Shown piece after piece: positions 11,263 to 22,439 of a DNA stretch of 64,000 bases. Position 1 is the stretch's first letter. Each line of letters starts with the position of its first letter. The translations under genes were made by a program, and so were the position numbers. The stretch is from assembly GCA_029891345.1 (NCBI GenBank), contig CM056993.1:276350016-276414015 (forward strand), in the 5' to 3' direction. The notes under the pieces are model-generated. The model was given only the letters and a program-made list of their open reading frames with translations. It was not told where the DNA came from and made no database searches. Origin of the DNA: Dryococelus australis (lineage: Eukaryota; Arthropoda; Insecta; Phasmatodea; Phasmatidae).

Positions 11263-11769
11263 CTATGTCAACTCATCTGTCGTTTTTTAATCTCGCAGGA
11301 GAATTTACTAACTGAGGTCAGTCCACGCGCTAGTTCCAGAAATTCTGTAACGCAGTTGTGTGTGCCATACATCGGTTTCAATTATAATATTTAATGTTGT
11401 CAATTTGTTGCAAACACAAATAGATAAATACAAGACTGTGGGGGATCGCTCTACGTTAAGCGATGACCTGATAATTAGAGACTCAAAACATCTTGCAGAT
11501 TCATCTGGCAACAAGTTATAAACTTCACGTACTGGAGCCTCAGTTGTGCATCGGTTAATTCTCCAGCTTTGACCAAGAAGAGGTAGCACGAGAATCGGTA
11601 TTTGGTTCTTGCAGGTTAGCTATTGGTGCAAATTCGTCCAAGGCGTTGCTTATCAACAGCGATCAGGTTAAAAAGAAAGCTAAATGTGCATATCTTTGAA
11701 GTCTAGCATGTCCTCAAATTAATCCGTGAAATTTGCAGGACACTACTTGTTTAATTTTTGAAATATTTG
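11263..11769. other. Unassigned stretch
   Basis: No recognisable element or gene. Confidence 0.4.
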
Positions 11770-12184
11770 TATAGGCTATTCACAGTTAATTCAGAATTTT
11801 TTAAATCAACCTCTGAAAAACGTCACTGCACCCACCTGCATCTAATTTAACGGTGGAAATGACTGGCCAAGACCCAGTAAAATTGGAAAAGACCGAAAAA
11901 AAAAAAGTGGTATCACGTCTCAACGTTTATTAAAAGTGTCATGGTAGACATAAGTAAATACTCAAATGATTGTTTTGCTTTCTGTCTTTTTAATGCACAT
12001 AACTGCAAGAAGTAGCATATTTACTTTTGAAATAAACTCACAGTTCCACTTGACCGACGCATGAACAAAGTGATCAGGCCCACGAATGTAAATTTTACGT
12101 ATAGTAGAAGAATACACAACGCGCATACAAGTAGAACGTATGTAGGGCTTTCAAAAATGCTCAGTTTCGCGTGAACAGCCTATA
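11770..12184 (+). mobile_element. TA-MITE, long class, diverged
   Basis: TATA at both edges, left end TATAGGCTATTCACAG and right end TTTCGCGTGAACAGCC followed by TATA. The interior has CCACTTGACCGACGCATGAA and the CATACAAGTAGA word typical of long copies. Many substitutions at the left end suggest an older copy. Confidence 0.85.
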
Positions 12185-12308
12185 TATGCGCAGAAGGCGA
12201 ATAATCGGTCTACCTCATCGTTAGTATTCTATGGCTGGAACAAGAGAATGGTTATCGCACAGCCGGGACGCACACTCTACCCTATATTCCGTATTCGTTC
12301 TCGCCAGC

Positions 12309-12728
12309 TAAAGGCTGTTCACGATAAAGTGAGCACTTTTGAAATCAACCTTACAAAAAAGTCACTACCCATGCCTGCATATACTTCAACGGGTGCACTG
12401 AGTGACATGCGCCCGGTAAAGTTGGTAACGATGGATGGAAAGTAGTTTCATATGTTAGCGTCGAATAAAAAGTATTAGTTAATCATTTGTAATAGTTTAG
12501 ACTATTTATTTCGCTTTCTGTTTTCTTAATGCATCAATGTAAAAAAATAGCAGTTTTATGAAGTTTGCTTTTATAATAATTTCACAGTTTCACTTGACCG
12601 ACACATGAATAAAGTGATGAGGCCCACAACAATGATAATTTTACATAAGGCGGAAGACTACACAACGTCCAAACAAGTACATCTTAAGCAGGGCTTTCAA
12701 AAGTGCTCATTTTACCGTGAACAGCCTA
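12309..12728 (+). mobile_element. TA-MITE, long class
   Basis: Left end TAAAGGCTGTTCACGATAAA, right end TTTTACCGTGAACAGCCTA, TA on both sides, 420 bp. Good reference copy for the long class: the interior holds TGACATGCGCCCGGTAAAG, TTCACTTGACCGACACATGA and CATCTTAAGCAGGGC. No coding capacity. Confidence 0.93.
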
Positions 12729-12864
12729 CACCAATAACGTGCGCCATCTTCTGCAACCACAGACATTTAATCGCGACAATGATGTAAAAGGCGACGGATC
12801 GAGATACGCCCGAACAACGCCGTGAACTTGCAGCCACTGTACCATCATGGTCTGCAATTTTGAA

Positions 12865-13100
12865 GCTTCTATTGCTGACCTCCCACCACGGCGGTCCGGG
12901 TTCAATCACCGGCGGATCTGAGTCGGTTATTCTGCGTGTTGGGGAACGTGGCGGACACTGCCATAGCCAGTATGTTTCCACCGAGCACTCCAGCGTTCCG
13001 TCGTCTTCCCATCCACGCCTCATATTCCCTCGTCAATTCTTCCCGGCTGGCCAGTGTATTCATGTACGTCGGGAAAGGCGGCCGGCCTCACTCATGTTGA
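12865..13100 (+). mobile_element. tRNA-derived SINE, third type
   Basis: Starts with CCTCCCACCACGGCGGTCC and a B box (CGGGTTCAATCACCGG at about 12896) like that of S1, but the body that follows (TTCTGCGTGTTGGGG, CGTGGCGGACACTGCC) is different. It reads as a second SINE sharing a related tRNA head. The A-box region upstream is degraded. Confidence 0.5.
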
Positions 13101-13373
13101 ACCCTACCCTAAAGGCCGATTCACGATAACGTTTACATGGGACTCGTTATGTTAACTTCGCATTAAATAGAAATCAAAATGCTTGATGAAATCGTAGCTA
13201 TGTTTACACTGGCGTTAAGAATGACTCATTTTCTAACCGTCGCAATGCGGTGCTACCAAAATGTGTTGAATCTGGGATCTAGAAAAGGCACGCAAATAAG
13301 TGTACGTAAGCACGTATAAACATAGAGTAAATGAATATGTGAACCACAATTATAAAATGTAAGACGTTTGTAT
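13101..13373. other. Unassigned stretch
   Basis: Nothing recognisable before the LTR fragment. Confidence 0.4.
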
Positions 13374-13795
13374 TGTTACGCGCTCGCTGCTTCGCATCCC
13401 TCACGAGTGAATAGAAATGAAGGACAGCAGTTAGATGATAGTGGCGGCAGCAAGTCAAAGGATTGTTTTGAATGATCAGGCAAGCGATAGGACGGAGACC
13501 GCGTATCTGTTACAGAAACGAGCCGATACAATAATTCTTTTATCGGCGCGCGCTGCTGACGCTGGTTGTATTGATTTCTGTGTTTATCTGAAGAATGCTC
13601 TGGATTACTGACCTCGTTCTCTCAGTATGACTCGGGGTGCTTTGACCTTCCATATGGTCATGGCGAACGATACAAAAGTGTGACAGGAGACAAGCCTCTA
13701 GGCTGATTAGTTGATGAGTAGAGTGGATGAGTTCCGAATGATAGAGGACGAGCAGCGGGAGAAGTGACCAGCGGAAAGGTAATCTGTGACTGCGA
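13374..13795 (+). mobile_element. Gypsy LTR, 3'-truncated
   Basis: Starts TGTTACGCGCTCGCTGCTTC and follows the solo LTR at 60131-60896 closely through GATAGTGGCGGCAGCAAG, TCGTTCTCTCAGTATGACTC and GGACGAGCAGCGGGAGAAG. It stops abruptly at CTGTGACTGCGA, where the sequence switches in mid-element to a MITE interior. About 420 of roughly 765 bp remain. Confidence 0.88.
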
Positions 13796-13973
13796 AATAG
13801 TTACCTAACACTTTTTATTCGATGTTAAGATGTGGAACTATTTTCCATTCAACGTTACCAACTTTACTGAGCAAATGTCACTCAGTGCGCCCATAAAAAT
13901 ACACGGCGTTCAGGGGTAGTGACTTTTTTCAAAGGTTCATTTCAAAAGTGCTCACTTTATCGTGAACAGCCTT
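13796..13973 (-). mobile_element. TA-MITE right half, in segmental duplication
   Basis: Matches the last 180 or so bases of the 9456-9892 copy, including the right end and the unusual GTTCAGGGGTAGTG word. It starts without a left end, directly at the LTR break, so it is a duplicated fragment and not an independent insertion. Confidence 0.88.
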
Positions 13974-14290
13974 TAGTCGGGTCACATGCATCATTACCAC
14001 TATGCACAACGCAATGAACTGGTATTATAAACGTCCTATCGTCGACTCACCTACTATTATTTTCAAAGGTAACCATGTCATTTTAGCGTGTAAATAAGAA
14101 GACAAGGTGTGCTGCATTCCATAAGGTTAGTTACTTGGCATGTTCCGGATATTTCATGCCTAAAAATGATTGTGAAATACCTGTTTCAGTCCGTTTCACT
14201 TTGAAAAAAGTCTGCATTACAAACAACAATAAAAACAAACTATATCTGGACGTGAAATATTTATTAAATGCTATTCGTATGCCTACTCAT
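13974..14290 (-). repeat. Dispersed repeat H, second copy of segmental duplication
   Basis: Near-identical to 9893-10205 from GTCGGGTCACATGCATCATT onward to GCTATTCGTATGCCT. Differences are a shorter A run and scattered substitutions. After 14290 the sequences diverge completely. Confidence 0.85.
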
Positions 14291-15482
14291 ACACCTTTCA
14301 AAAATATTGAGCAGTTATAAAATTATAACTATACGACTGAACAGCTAAGTTCCGAGGAAGTGTGGACGACTGATAAAAAAAAAAGTGTAATTACAAATTA
14401 TATAAGTATCCGTGAGGTTTAACCACTATTTGCGAAAAATAATTACATATTTTCTTTTTTGTACGGTTTGCTCATGAATTACTTTTGAAGTTAATTTCCA
14501 AAACAAATATAAATTTTTCAAAGCTCAAGTAGCAATAAAGGTTATTATAATTCTTCACGTGTTTATGAAACTGGACCGAACAGGAACCATTATGTAATTA
14601 ATCTAACATTATTGAACGCCTTTCAACATTTTAACGTTTTTGAACACTCCCGAACACTTCTTAAAGGTACATGATCTTATGGAACACAACTGAATGAATT
14701 TCGAAAGTGTAAGAATTGCTTATAAAATTCTCCAGCAACTTTTTTAAATGCAGTTAAAAACATATTGAACATACACGTATATACATGCATGAACTTCTCC
14801 GAGTTGTTAAAAATTTCAATTAATAATTACCAATATTGTATAAAATTAGATTAAGTGGATTGGATATTGCAATATGCCACCGCGTGTATAGAAAATGTAC
14901 CAGTAACTAACCTTGTAAATCATAAAAAAAACATAAATATCAAATAATCAGCTAAAAAAAACGTTCAGAAAGGTTCGTCATATTACCAGATGTTATTCTA
15001 ATACATTAAAACATCGAATTACTATTTGCAATGCAACATATTTTGTTGCATCTAGCAGTTAACACCTCACATTTAACAACATTATTTAATTCCATTATTT
15101 TGAAAAATGGTTGTCACTACGGCCAAGGTTGCTTCTATTACAGGCTGGGGAGATCAATGTTTAAAATTTTGGTTAAGATAAATTTCTCGCCACTAGGTAA
15201 GCGCTGGTGCCGGAATGAAAGGTGCCAAATTTTCTCAATTTTCTACGTCGACAAACATGATAACTGCAATAACCATAAATAAAAAATAAAACAACTTCAT
15301 AACTACGTAAAATCTCTCTCTCTCTCTCTTCTATTCACGAAAATTAAAATTTTAATTAAAAGTGGCCTCTTTGGAACACAGCGCACCTAGCGGCGGAAAT
15401 TTTCCTTATACCAAACTCTCCTATGAGAAATTTCGTTTTGTTCCTAACCCAGCAGAATATACCTTAGTACGGTTTACGTGAT
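14291..15482. other. Unassigned AT-rich stretch
   Basis: About 1.2 kb with no gene or known repeat; a CT dinucleotide run lies at 15313-15331. The 83-codon frame at 15031-15282 has no motif. Confidence 0.45.
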
Positions 15483-16136
15483 TTAGGGCCTGTCTATAAA
15501 TTGGGCTATCCCAACCTGTGTCTTAGGACAAGGACGCGCTGATTGGTGAACGCGACCCTCTGACGTCATGGCGCTGTCCCAAGTCAACCTGTGTCCCAAG
15601 TTGAAGCAATCGGAAAACTGAACTTTTGTCCGGAGTTGTGTCCTAAGTTCATAGAAAAAGAAGAAGCAGACTTAAAATGCTTTCGCACGCATTCGTGAAA
15701 TGTTCCCGTTATTAAAGTAAACAATGGATGTGCAAGGTGGGCTTTCTATAAACTAATATGATGAAATGATAACAAATAATTACGGATGTCTTCGTTCGGT
15801 CTGAGCAATTTTATTTGAAGGCAAAAACTTTTAAAACTAAGTTCAAAAATTAAATTTGGTTGACAGTTGGCGAACTTATTTAAAATGAAACCTTTTAAGG
15901 AGTTTATTTTTAATATATATTCAAATGAACGATTTCGTAAACTATAATAAATAATAATACAGCAAATTTAAACATCACTACGTAAAAACAAATAATATGG
16001 CTAATTTAGTGCGATCTAGTGTCAGATTCTGAAAGCTCACTTCCGAAGACCATATTCGGACGGCGTCACTGTGACGTCACTTGACGCCGAGTTACGTCCA
16101 CGTCCACAGGAACGGAAGAATGTAGACACGGTCTTA
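15483..16136. mobile_element. Foldback element with TTA target duplication
   Basis: TTA at 15483-15485 and 16134-16136 brackets a 648-bp non-coding element. The ends are imperfect inverted repeats: GGGCCTGTCTATAAATT at the left against the complement GACCGTGTCTACATTC at the right. TTA (TWA) duplications are the habit of PIF/Harbinger transposons, so I infer a Harbinger-mobilised MITE. The terminal 100 bp on each side are GC-rich around an AT-rich core. Confidence 0.6.
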
Positions 16137-16487
16137 CTGAGATGGCCGTGGTGTTTTTGACCACTTTAGTTACAATTAACAGAAGTGCCAGGTTTTACTA
16201 TGTCTTAGAAATGCACGTTTTGGCACACATCCTCCGGACTATAAGCACCGACCTAAACCACCAGCTCGACAACTCTCGTGCTGAGACGATGCGGGTGTTG
16301 GGAGGCGGAAACTCGCACCAGGAATGACGGGTAATTAAAACCAGTAACATCCAGCTGCCTGCCCCGCATACGGCTTACGGGGGTTCGCGACACACCTTAA
16401 CACATCACCCGGCGGTTGGTTACCGTCAACCCGAGCTCAACTTCTTTCTATTCAGGTTGGCAAGCTCAATGCTAATAGTATGGCAAC
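16137..16487. other. Unassigned stretch
   Basis: A 61-codon frame (16142-16327) and GC-rich sequence; nothing recognised. Confidence 0.4.
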
Positions 16488-16790
16488 TACAGGCTGCTCG
16501 CGATAAAGTGAGCACTTTTGAAATAAACCTTAGAAAAATACCACTGCTCCTACCTGCATGTATTTTAACGGGCGCACCGAGTGACGTCCGCCCAGTAGAG
16601 TTGGTAACGATGGGAGGGAAGTAGTTCCATGTCTTAATGTTCAATAAAAAGTGGTAGGTAGCAGTTTTTCATAACTTAAATTATTTTTTTCGCTTCCGGT
16701 TTATTTTTTATCTGCCAAAGTGTAAAAATAGCATATTTGAAAAATACATACTTTTCTAATAATTTCACTGTTTCACCCAAACATCACCAC
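16488..16790 (+). mobile_element. TA-MITE, long class, right end missing
   Basis: Left end TACAGGCTGCTCGCGATAAA, then the interior of the long class up to ATTTCACTGTTTCACCC. It breaks off before the right terminal 100 bp; a GT microsatellite follows. Confidence 0.85.
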
Positions 16791-16806
16791 TCCACATTAC
16801 GACGCG

Positions 16807-16828
16807 TGTGTGTGTGTGTGTGTGTGTC
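16807..16828 (+). repeat. GT microsatellite
   Basis: About eleven GT units just after the truncated MITE. Confidence 0.9.
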
Positions 16829-16930
16829 GCCCATATTGCAGCCTTACGTCGATGCTTCAAATACGCAAACAGTCTTTATTTTATTTCATGCAATTAAGTA
16901 ATTCAGGATTTCAGTATAACTGATTACTAC

Positions 16931-17172
16931 TATAGACTGTTCATGATAAAGTGAGCTCTTTTTAAGGCCCTCGCAACAGGCATTAAACGCTAATAAATAT
17001 ATCTTATTGCAGTCTCAGGCAATAAACTTTTATGGTGGTGAAACGTACACACTGTGTTTATTGGTCACATTGAAATGTTTACATTAAAAAGCAGCAGGAA
17101 GATGGAAATAGGAAGAAAGGAAAAATTTATAAGGGCCTTAAAAAGTGCTCACTTTATCGTGAACAGCCTATA
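16931..17172 (+). mobile_element. TA-MITE, short class
   Basis: TATA edges, left TATAGACTGTTCATGATAAA, right CTTTATCGTGAACAGCCTATA, about 240 bp. The interior (GTACACACTGTGTTTATTGG) is that of the short class. Confidence 0.9.
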
Positions 17173-17287
17173 GGAAAGTTCATGCTTAGGAACACCATCA
17201 GCGTTCGCCTGGAAGAAGGATACAAACCACTTGGGTGCAGACTACGAGAGTCGATTCTGCGCCCTGCCTAATAGTACGTAGGCAAAC

Positions 17288-17710
17288 TAAAGGCTGTTCA
17301 CGGTAAATTGAGCACATTTGAAATTTCTGCTGAAGATCTCCTTGTATGCGCATTGTGTATTCTTCCGCCATGTGTAAAATTAACATTGCCATGAGCCTGA
17401 TCACATTTTTTATGCATCGGTCAAGCTAAAAAGGTGAAATTATTATCAAGGAACTGTATTTAAAAAATCCCTTATTCTTATGACTATATTCATTAATAAA
17501 CAGAAAGGCAAAAATAATTTCAGTTTTTTACAAAAGGTTAACCTAAAACTTTTAATTTAATGTTTGGAGGTGGAACTACTTTCTCTTTGTCGTTGACAAC
17601 TTGACTGGGTGCATGGCATTCTGTTTAACCGTTAAAAAATACGCAGATAGGGGTAGTGACATTTTTCAAAGGTTTATTTCAAAAGTGGCCATACTCGTGA
17701 ATAGCCTATA
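17288..17710 (-). mobile_element. TA-MITE, long class
   Basis: Left end TAAAGGCTGTTCACGGTAAA, right end GTGGCCATACTCGTGAATAG then CCTATA, in which the usual CTCACTTTA has decayed. It is the third MITE within 1.2 kb. Confidence 0.9.
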
Positions 17711-18046
17711 CCGCAAGATCAACAGCGCCAGTTTGCACAGGTAAAAAGAATTAACTGCTAGCTATAACAGAAAAACTGTGTGTTCAAAAACATTCCCCCA
17801 TTCGTCTTAAAACCACATTGCAGAGTCTTGTGTCCTGCTCGTTCCGAGTTAGTATAGCTATGCAAGGCGTACCGATGGCCTTCAGTTATTAATCGGTGGA
17901 TATCGGTAAGCACTAAAAATAACAGCAATCTCCTCTGAAAAAAAAATAGTAATAGTGAAATCTGCACCAAGCTCCAGTATTTTCATTTACTACACCTCCT
18001 AACTAACTTACATGTATACGTGTCTTTATGTGGTAGAGATAGTGGC
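17711..18046. other. Unassigned stretch
   Basis: Nothing recognisable besides a 70-codon minus-strand frame without motif. Confidence 0.4.
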
Positions 18047-18399
18047 TCAAAAAAGTATCCGTCTGGCAAGTCACGCTACATTACTCTACATGCTATATGC
18101 AAAACAAAGAACCTACTGCCAATACGGGTTGTTCAAAGCTGTTTTACAAACTTTTGTTCTATAATCATATCAACATTTGCTAATATATTTTGTTGTTTAC
18201 AATCAGAACACGAACTTTATAAAGTATGTCGATTTTGACGTCAAAAAAGTATTCGTCTTAGCAACATAGTGCCATGACTTACTCTCAGCAGATACCAGTC
18301 ATGTGATGTACGAGGGAAGAAGCCGAATTGCTTTTATCAGTGAAACATTTTGTGGCATTCTTGACGTGAAATAGGACGAAAAACTCGGGAGAGCAGCTC

Positions 18400-19600
18400 A
18401 AAAAGTAATGAAAATTTCAATAGGGAGATTCTAGAAGCGAAAATCATTAAAAAGATATAGCAGGAATTAAAAACACAACCATCAGTACAGGTTTCATGAA
18501 ACTAGACTGGATCACAACAAAACAGGAAGTGGTCGCCTGTCTCTTATAACGGAAAGAGAACAACATAACATAGTGAGGTAAGCTAAAGTGCACCCGAAAC
18601 AGACTGCTCCGAAGATTACAGCTGATGTTGAACGGGAATCAGGAAAGCATGTCACAGCACAAACAAAACGAAATGTGCTTCATGAAGTGGGATATAATGG
18701 CCGAATAGCCACAATAATAACCTATATCACCCAGACGAACCGGCAAAAGCGACTTTCCCCTGGTAAGGAACAGGAAAACGATCAATATGGATACTGGAGA
18801 AAGGTCGTACTTACAGATGAAATTAAATTCAACTTTTTCAAGTTACACGGTGAGTAAAAGTTTGATGGAGAAGAAAGTGTGAACTAGACAGACAAGTCCT
18901 CACAGATACAACGAAATATGGTTTGGATATTTGTTCGGAGGTGTGTGAGTGCTATAGGCCGTTCATGGTAAAGTGAGCACTTTTTGAAGATGTTTCATCA
19001 GACATAATAACCAATAAATGCATTTCATTGTGGCCTCAGACTTTTGGTTTTGGGTATGGTGAATGTATACACTGTGCTTATTACTCACATGGCAGGGTTT
19101 ACATTAACAAGTGGTGGAAGGATATAAATTGGGCGAAAGAAAAAAGTAACCAGGGCTTCAAAAGTGCTCACTGTATCGTGAACGGCCTATAGTGGTGCAG
19201 ACGAGCTGTGTTTCATCGATAGTGGACCGCAAACTCTACGTTAAAATTCTGAAGTCTCATCGTCCCCAATAGTGTCAACATTATGTGCCTAACTGGGAAC
19301 TATGTCTTCACCCAGATAACGATCCTAAACATAAAGCTCTAAACACAAAACTGTGGTTCCTATACAACACGCCACACTGGAAGGAAACGTCTCCACAGTT
19401 CGCCGGACGTAAAGACCATTGTGAATTTTGTGGCACATTCCAGAAGAAAGAATAAGAATGTAGATCATCTCGAAGAATAATGATCTCAAGAAAGCATTAG
19501 TAGAAGAATGGAATAATATACCAGCAGAAGTTCTTAAACAGCATTTTGAAGTTAAAGTGACATCCTTAAAACATCCAAAATTATGCCATTTTTTTTTTAA
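18400..19600 (+). pseudogene. Tc1-like transposase, split by a MITE
   Basis: N-terminal and central parts lie at 18400-18952: HPKQTAPKITADVERESG (DNA-binding region), YITQTNRQKRL and LTDEIKFNFF with the first catalytic Asp at 18816-18818. The second half resumes after the MITE: PDNDPKHKAL-like with the second Asp at 19315-19317, then SPDVKTIVNFVAH. In that last motif the usual PIEHLW is changed so that a GTG valine codon (19421-19423) stands where the catalytic Glu is expected. Stops and frameshifts occur throughout. Removing the MITE and one TA rejoins the gene in collinear order, so the insertion hit an existing copy. Both halves read from raw sequence without any reconstruction. Confidence 0.85.
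18953..19191 (+). mobile_element. TA-MITE, short class, inside Tc1
   Basis: TATAGGCCGTTCATGG at the left and CGTGAACGGCCTATA at the right, with TA duplicated on each side (18953-18954, 19190-19191). Very close to the copy at 3982-4220 over its whole length. It is nested in the middle of a Tc1 transposase gene, so it moved after the Tc1 insertion. Confidence 0.93.
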
Positions 19601-20985
19601 ATAAAATAGGTATTTAAGATACGGGAGTTATAAACGGGGCAATGAAACATCAAATTCCTTAGCCTTCGGTGGAAAAAAAAAAATCTTTCCTGAAAGCATA
19701 TCGCGGGTACTTAAAATAATGTGCACCAAATCCACGACGACTTGACTTATTTAGTAAATATGAAATTAGATGGCAACTTAAGAGTATAAATAAATGCTTA
19801 CTCTCGACTACCACAAAAATCGATCATTTACACAATAATGCGACGGTGTGAAATTATTTCACACAAAATCTGCGCCACTCTGTTTCCTATATCGCGAGCG
19901 ATAGTGAGCGGGAAAGTCATGGGGATATCTGCTGCGTGTGTCTTTGCCTTTTTAGTTCGGAGCTGGTAAAACCCAATGAAGGCTATTTTCCTGAATAAAT
20001 TTGCCCCCCCCCCCCCCCGGCTTCTCATATGTATTCATTAAAACTTACAAATAATGAAAGTTGAAACACAAGCCTGTAATTTGTATTATTAACAAACATA
20101 CGAAATGTATTTTTTGACAAGAAAAATTTTTGCAATATTAAAAACATCAGACAAAAATAAAATTATTGTTTTGGCGAACAGATCCTACTTCAAAAGACAC
20201 GCGAAATTTGCAATTGGGAAATGTGGAAAGAAACGTTATTTCCACATTGAAATAGATTCGATCAAATTAAAATAACCATAAAGTGAAAACCTTGCAACAG
20301 AATCATAGAAAACTTTCGTTGTATAGGAATTTTAGGTACTTCAATTTTTAATTTACTATATAATCATTTCCGTAACAATAAAGAAGAAAAATTGTACATT
20401 AGCGGAAATTGAAATTGCACATGTAGAACAGATATTAGATATAAATAATTTGCAATTTTTTTGTAATATGAGAGCAATAAGGGAAATATTATTTGCGAGA
20501 CGTAGTTTACTCCAGAATATAATTTCAAAAACTTTACAACAGAATTATTTGTGATGAAGAGGGTGGAGATATTTTTTTTTTATATCAAGGACGTTTCTGC
20601 TCTCAGAGACCAAATAAAAAGTCTACGAAGTCGACAGCGATAACTGACCAGAGCGGGTGAAGTTAGAAGTAGCTGGCTATACTTGCGCAATTCCAAACTC
20701 ATCTGGCCAGAACTTCGGTAAATCATCGCAGTCGGGGGAATGGAGGATCCCGCAATATTCGATCCCAGCCTAATAAACCTCTGCCATGCTCCACACCACA
20801 TATTGGCAATCAAGAAGCTGCCCTCGCGACTTGCGACATAATTATCGCCTAACCCACCCCTGGAGCCGAGGGATAGATAAATTTCCCTGGTGTCACCGCG
20901 TTGTGGGCAAGTAGGCTGGCAGTACTGGAAAGAGCCCGCGTAGCTCCCTCGAACTACGAAAACAATATGGCCGGCGGAACACTCG
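19601..20985. other. Unassigned AT-rich stretch
   Basis: No gene or repeat recognised. A run of 15 C lies at 20004-20018. The 20580-20940 part is less AT-rich and might be an unrecognised repeat. Confidence 0.45.
20004..20018 (+). repeat. Poly-C tract
   Basis: Fifteen consecutive C. Confidence 0.95.
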
Positions 20986-21306
20986 GAGGCCGTGTTTCAA
21001 TTCGTTTCGAGTTTCGTTTTTTCGTAATAAGTATTTAGCATTTTGTAATTAGTTTGAGCACCGCGACATTCAACATGCACATGCTACTATTATTTTTGCG
21101 TTATCATTATTACAAAATTAAAAGCCCACGAAATATTAGTATAAATAGTAATTATTCCCGAAAGTTTTTAGAGGGACGTTTTTGTGTTTAGTAATTTGTC
21201 AGCTTACGCAAAACGCTAATTACAAAATTACTTCACAGATTTTTGTAGACAAAACGGACCACGTGACCATTTTGTTAACAAAAAGTGCCAGTTGGAACAC
21301 GGCCTC
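20986..21306. mobile_element. Short inverted-repeat element
   Basis: Ends are inverted copies of GAGGCCGTGTTYCAAYT (20986-21002 and complement at 21290-21306), 321 bp, non-coding and AT-rich inside with several ATTAGTTT-like words. No clear target duplication, so the superfamily is open. Confidence 0.55.
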
Positions 21307-21444
21307 AGTATACCTGCTCTTTATGAGCAACTTCCTCGTGTCATGTTGGATTAGTGGTTTTCACAACATGTTTATATTTTTAAAAAAGAAAATTCCCCTA
21401 TGCCAAACGAGTTATTTAATGGCCTAACAAACAGTATAGGCACA

Positions 21445-22439
21445 CACTAAATTCGAATCAGTGGGATACCACTGATTCGCAGTGAGATTCGACTACTCTA
21501 ATCAGTGAAAATGGCTCCACTTAGAATCAGTGTAAAACCACTGATTGTTTCATTGAAAAAATTTCACTGATTGAATCAGCGACGTGAAACAATTCCACTA
21601 ATTGAATAAGTGACGGCCGATTGCAGTGGCGAATTAAATATTGCTTTTATTGAATGTAGGCAAATAATTGCGTAAAATAAAACATATTTACGACAGTTTA
21701 CTATTTATAATTGTGCAATTTACCATAATTAAAAAAAGTAAAAAAAGTTTCGCAGGTGGCCAGAATTGAACTCGCGCACCCATCGACTCTAAGCCGTTGC
21801 CTTGCCACTCAAGCTACGCCAAGTAATAATTGCGCGAGGAAAATATTTGTCTTAATCTTATAGTTACGGTGCGAAATCGTGTGATTTGAAGTTGTATGCT
21901 CATATTTTTCTTGTTTGGTTTAATTGGTACCGTTAGGATTGTTAAAACGAATAGTTTATCTGAGTGAACTCTCTTCACCACATTAAATGCCGTTTAACAC
22001 TTCAAAAAGAGCGCTGTGACTATTACATGGAATCGAAACGAAAGATGTACAAACGGAATGAACGGCTGTGTTTTCATTTACCTCGTGAAATGGCGTTTTG
22101 AAAGACGAAACACATTTTAGAAAGTTTTTTTTTTCTTTTTTCGTTTATTCGTTGTTACTTCACTTGATACACGTTGTTTAACGGCAATTTTAAACGATGT
22201 TCGACAGCCATTTTTACACGCAGTTTCACTGATACATCAGTCAAAAATAATTAGAGGAGAAAGTTGCTCAGATGTTCCACTGGTCCATCAGTCAAAAATA
22301 AACCACTTAGGAAACAGTGGACAAAATGACTGACGAATAGGTGGGAAATGTCACTGAATCAATCAGTGAAGGAAATGTGGCATTTTTTTTCACTGGAACA
22401 TTGGAACAGTGAAATTCTCACTTACTCAGATTTAGAGTG
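21445..22439. mobile_element. CACT-ended element 1, with tRNA-like module
   Basis: About 995 bp with imperfect inverted ends (CACTAAATTCGAATCAGTG against CACTCTAAATCTGAGTAAGTG). The first 180 and last 220 bp are packed with the word ATCAGTG and its complement CACTGAT: at least ten occurrences in both orientations, several forming perfect hairpins such as the pair at 22351-22370. The middle is AT-rich and holds a tRNA-like segment at 21749-21822 on the minus strand. No long frame. Layout resembles 27190-27950 but the sequences differ. Confidence 0.6.
21749..21822 (-). other. tRNA-like segment in CACT element 1
   Basis: On the minus strand an A-box-like GTAGCTTGAGTGGCAAGG is followed 35-40 bp on by a B-box-like CGAGTTCAATTCTGG, the spacing of internal RNA polymerase III promoters. 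No complete cloverleaf was drawn, so this is a tRNA pseudogene or captured head and not a working tRNA. Confidence 0.5.

Larger units (their letters stand above)
18047..19600 (+). mobile_element. Tc1-like transposon, 3' end unclear
   Basis: Two direct copies of a CTCAAAAAAGTATYCGTCT word (about 18052 and 18240) flank the first 190 bp, the IR/DR layout seen in Sleeping Beauty-type Tc1 elements. A transposase gene follows, split by a MITE at 18953-19191. No inverted partner of the repeats was found after 19560, so the right end is probably lost. Confidence 0.65.
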
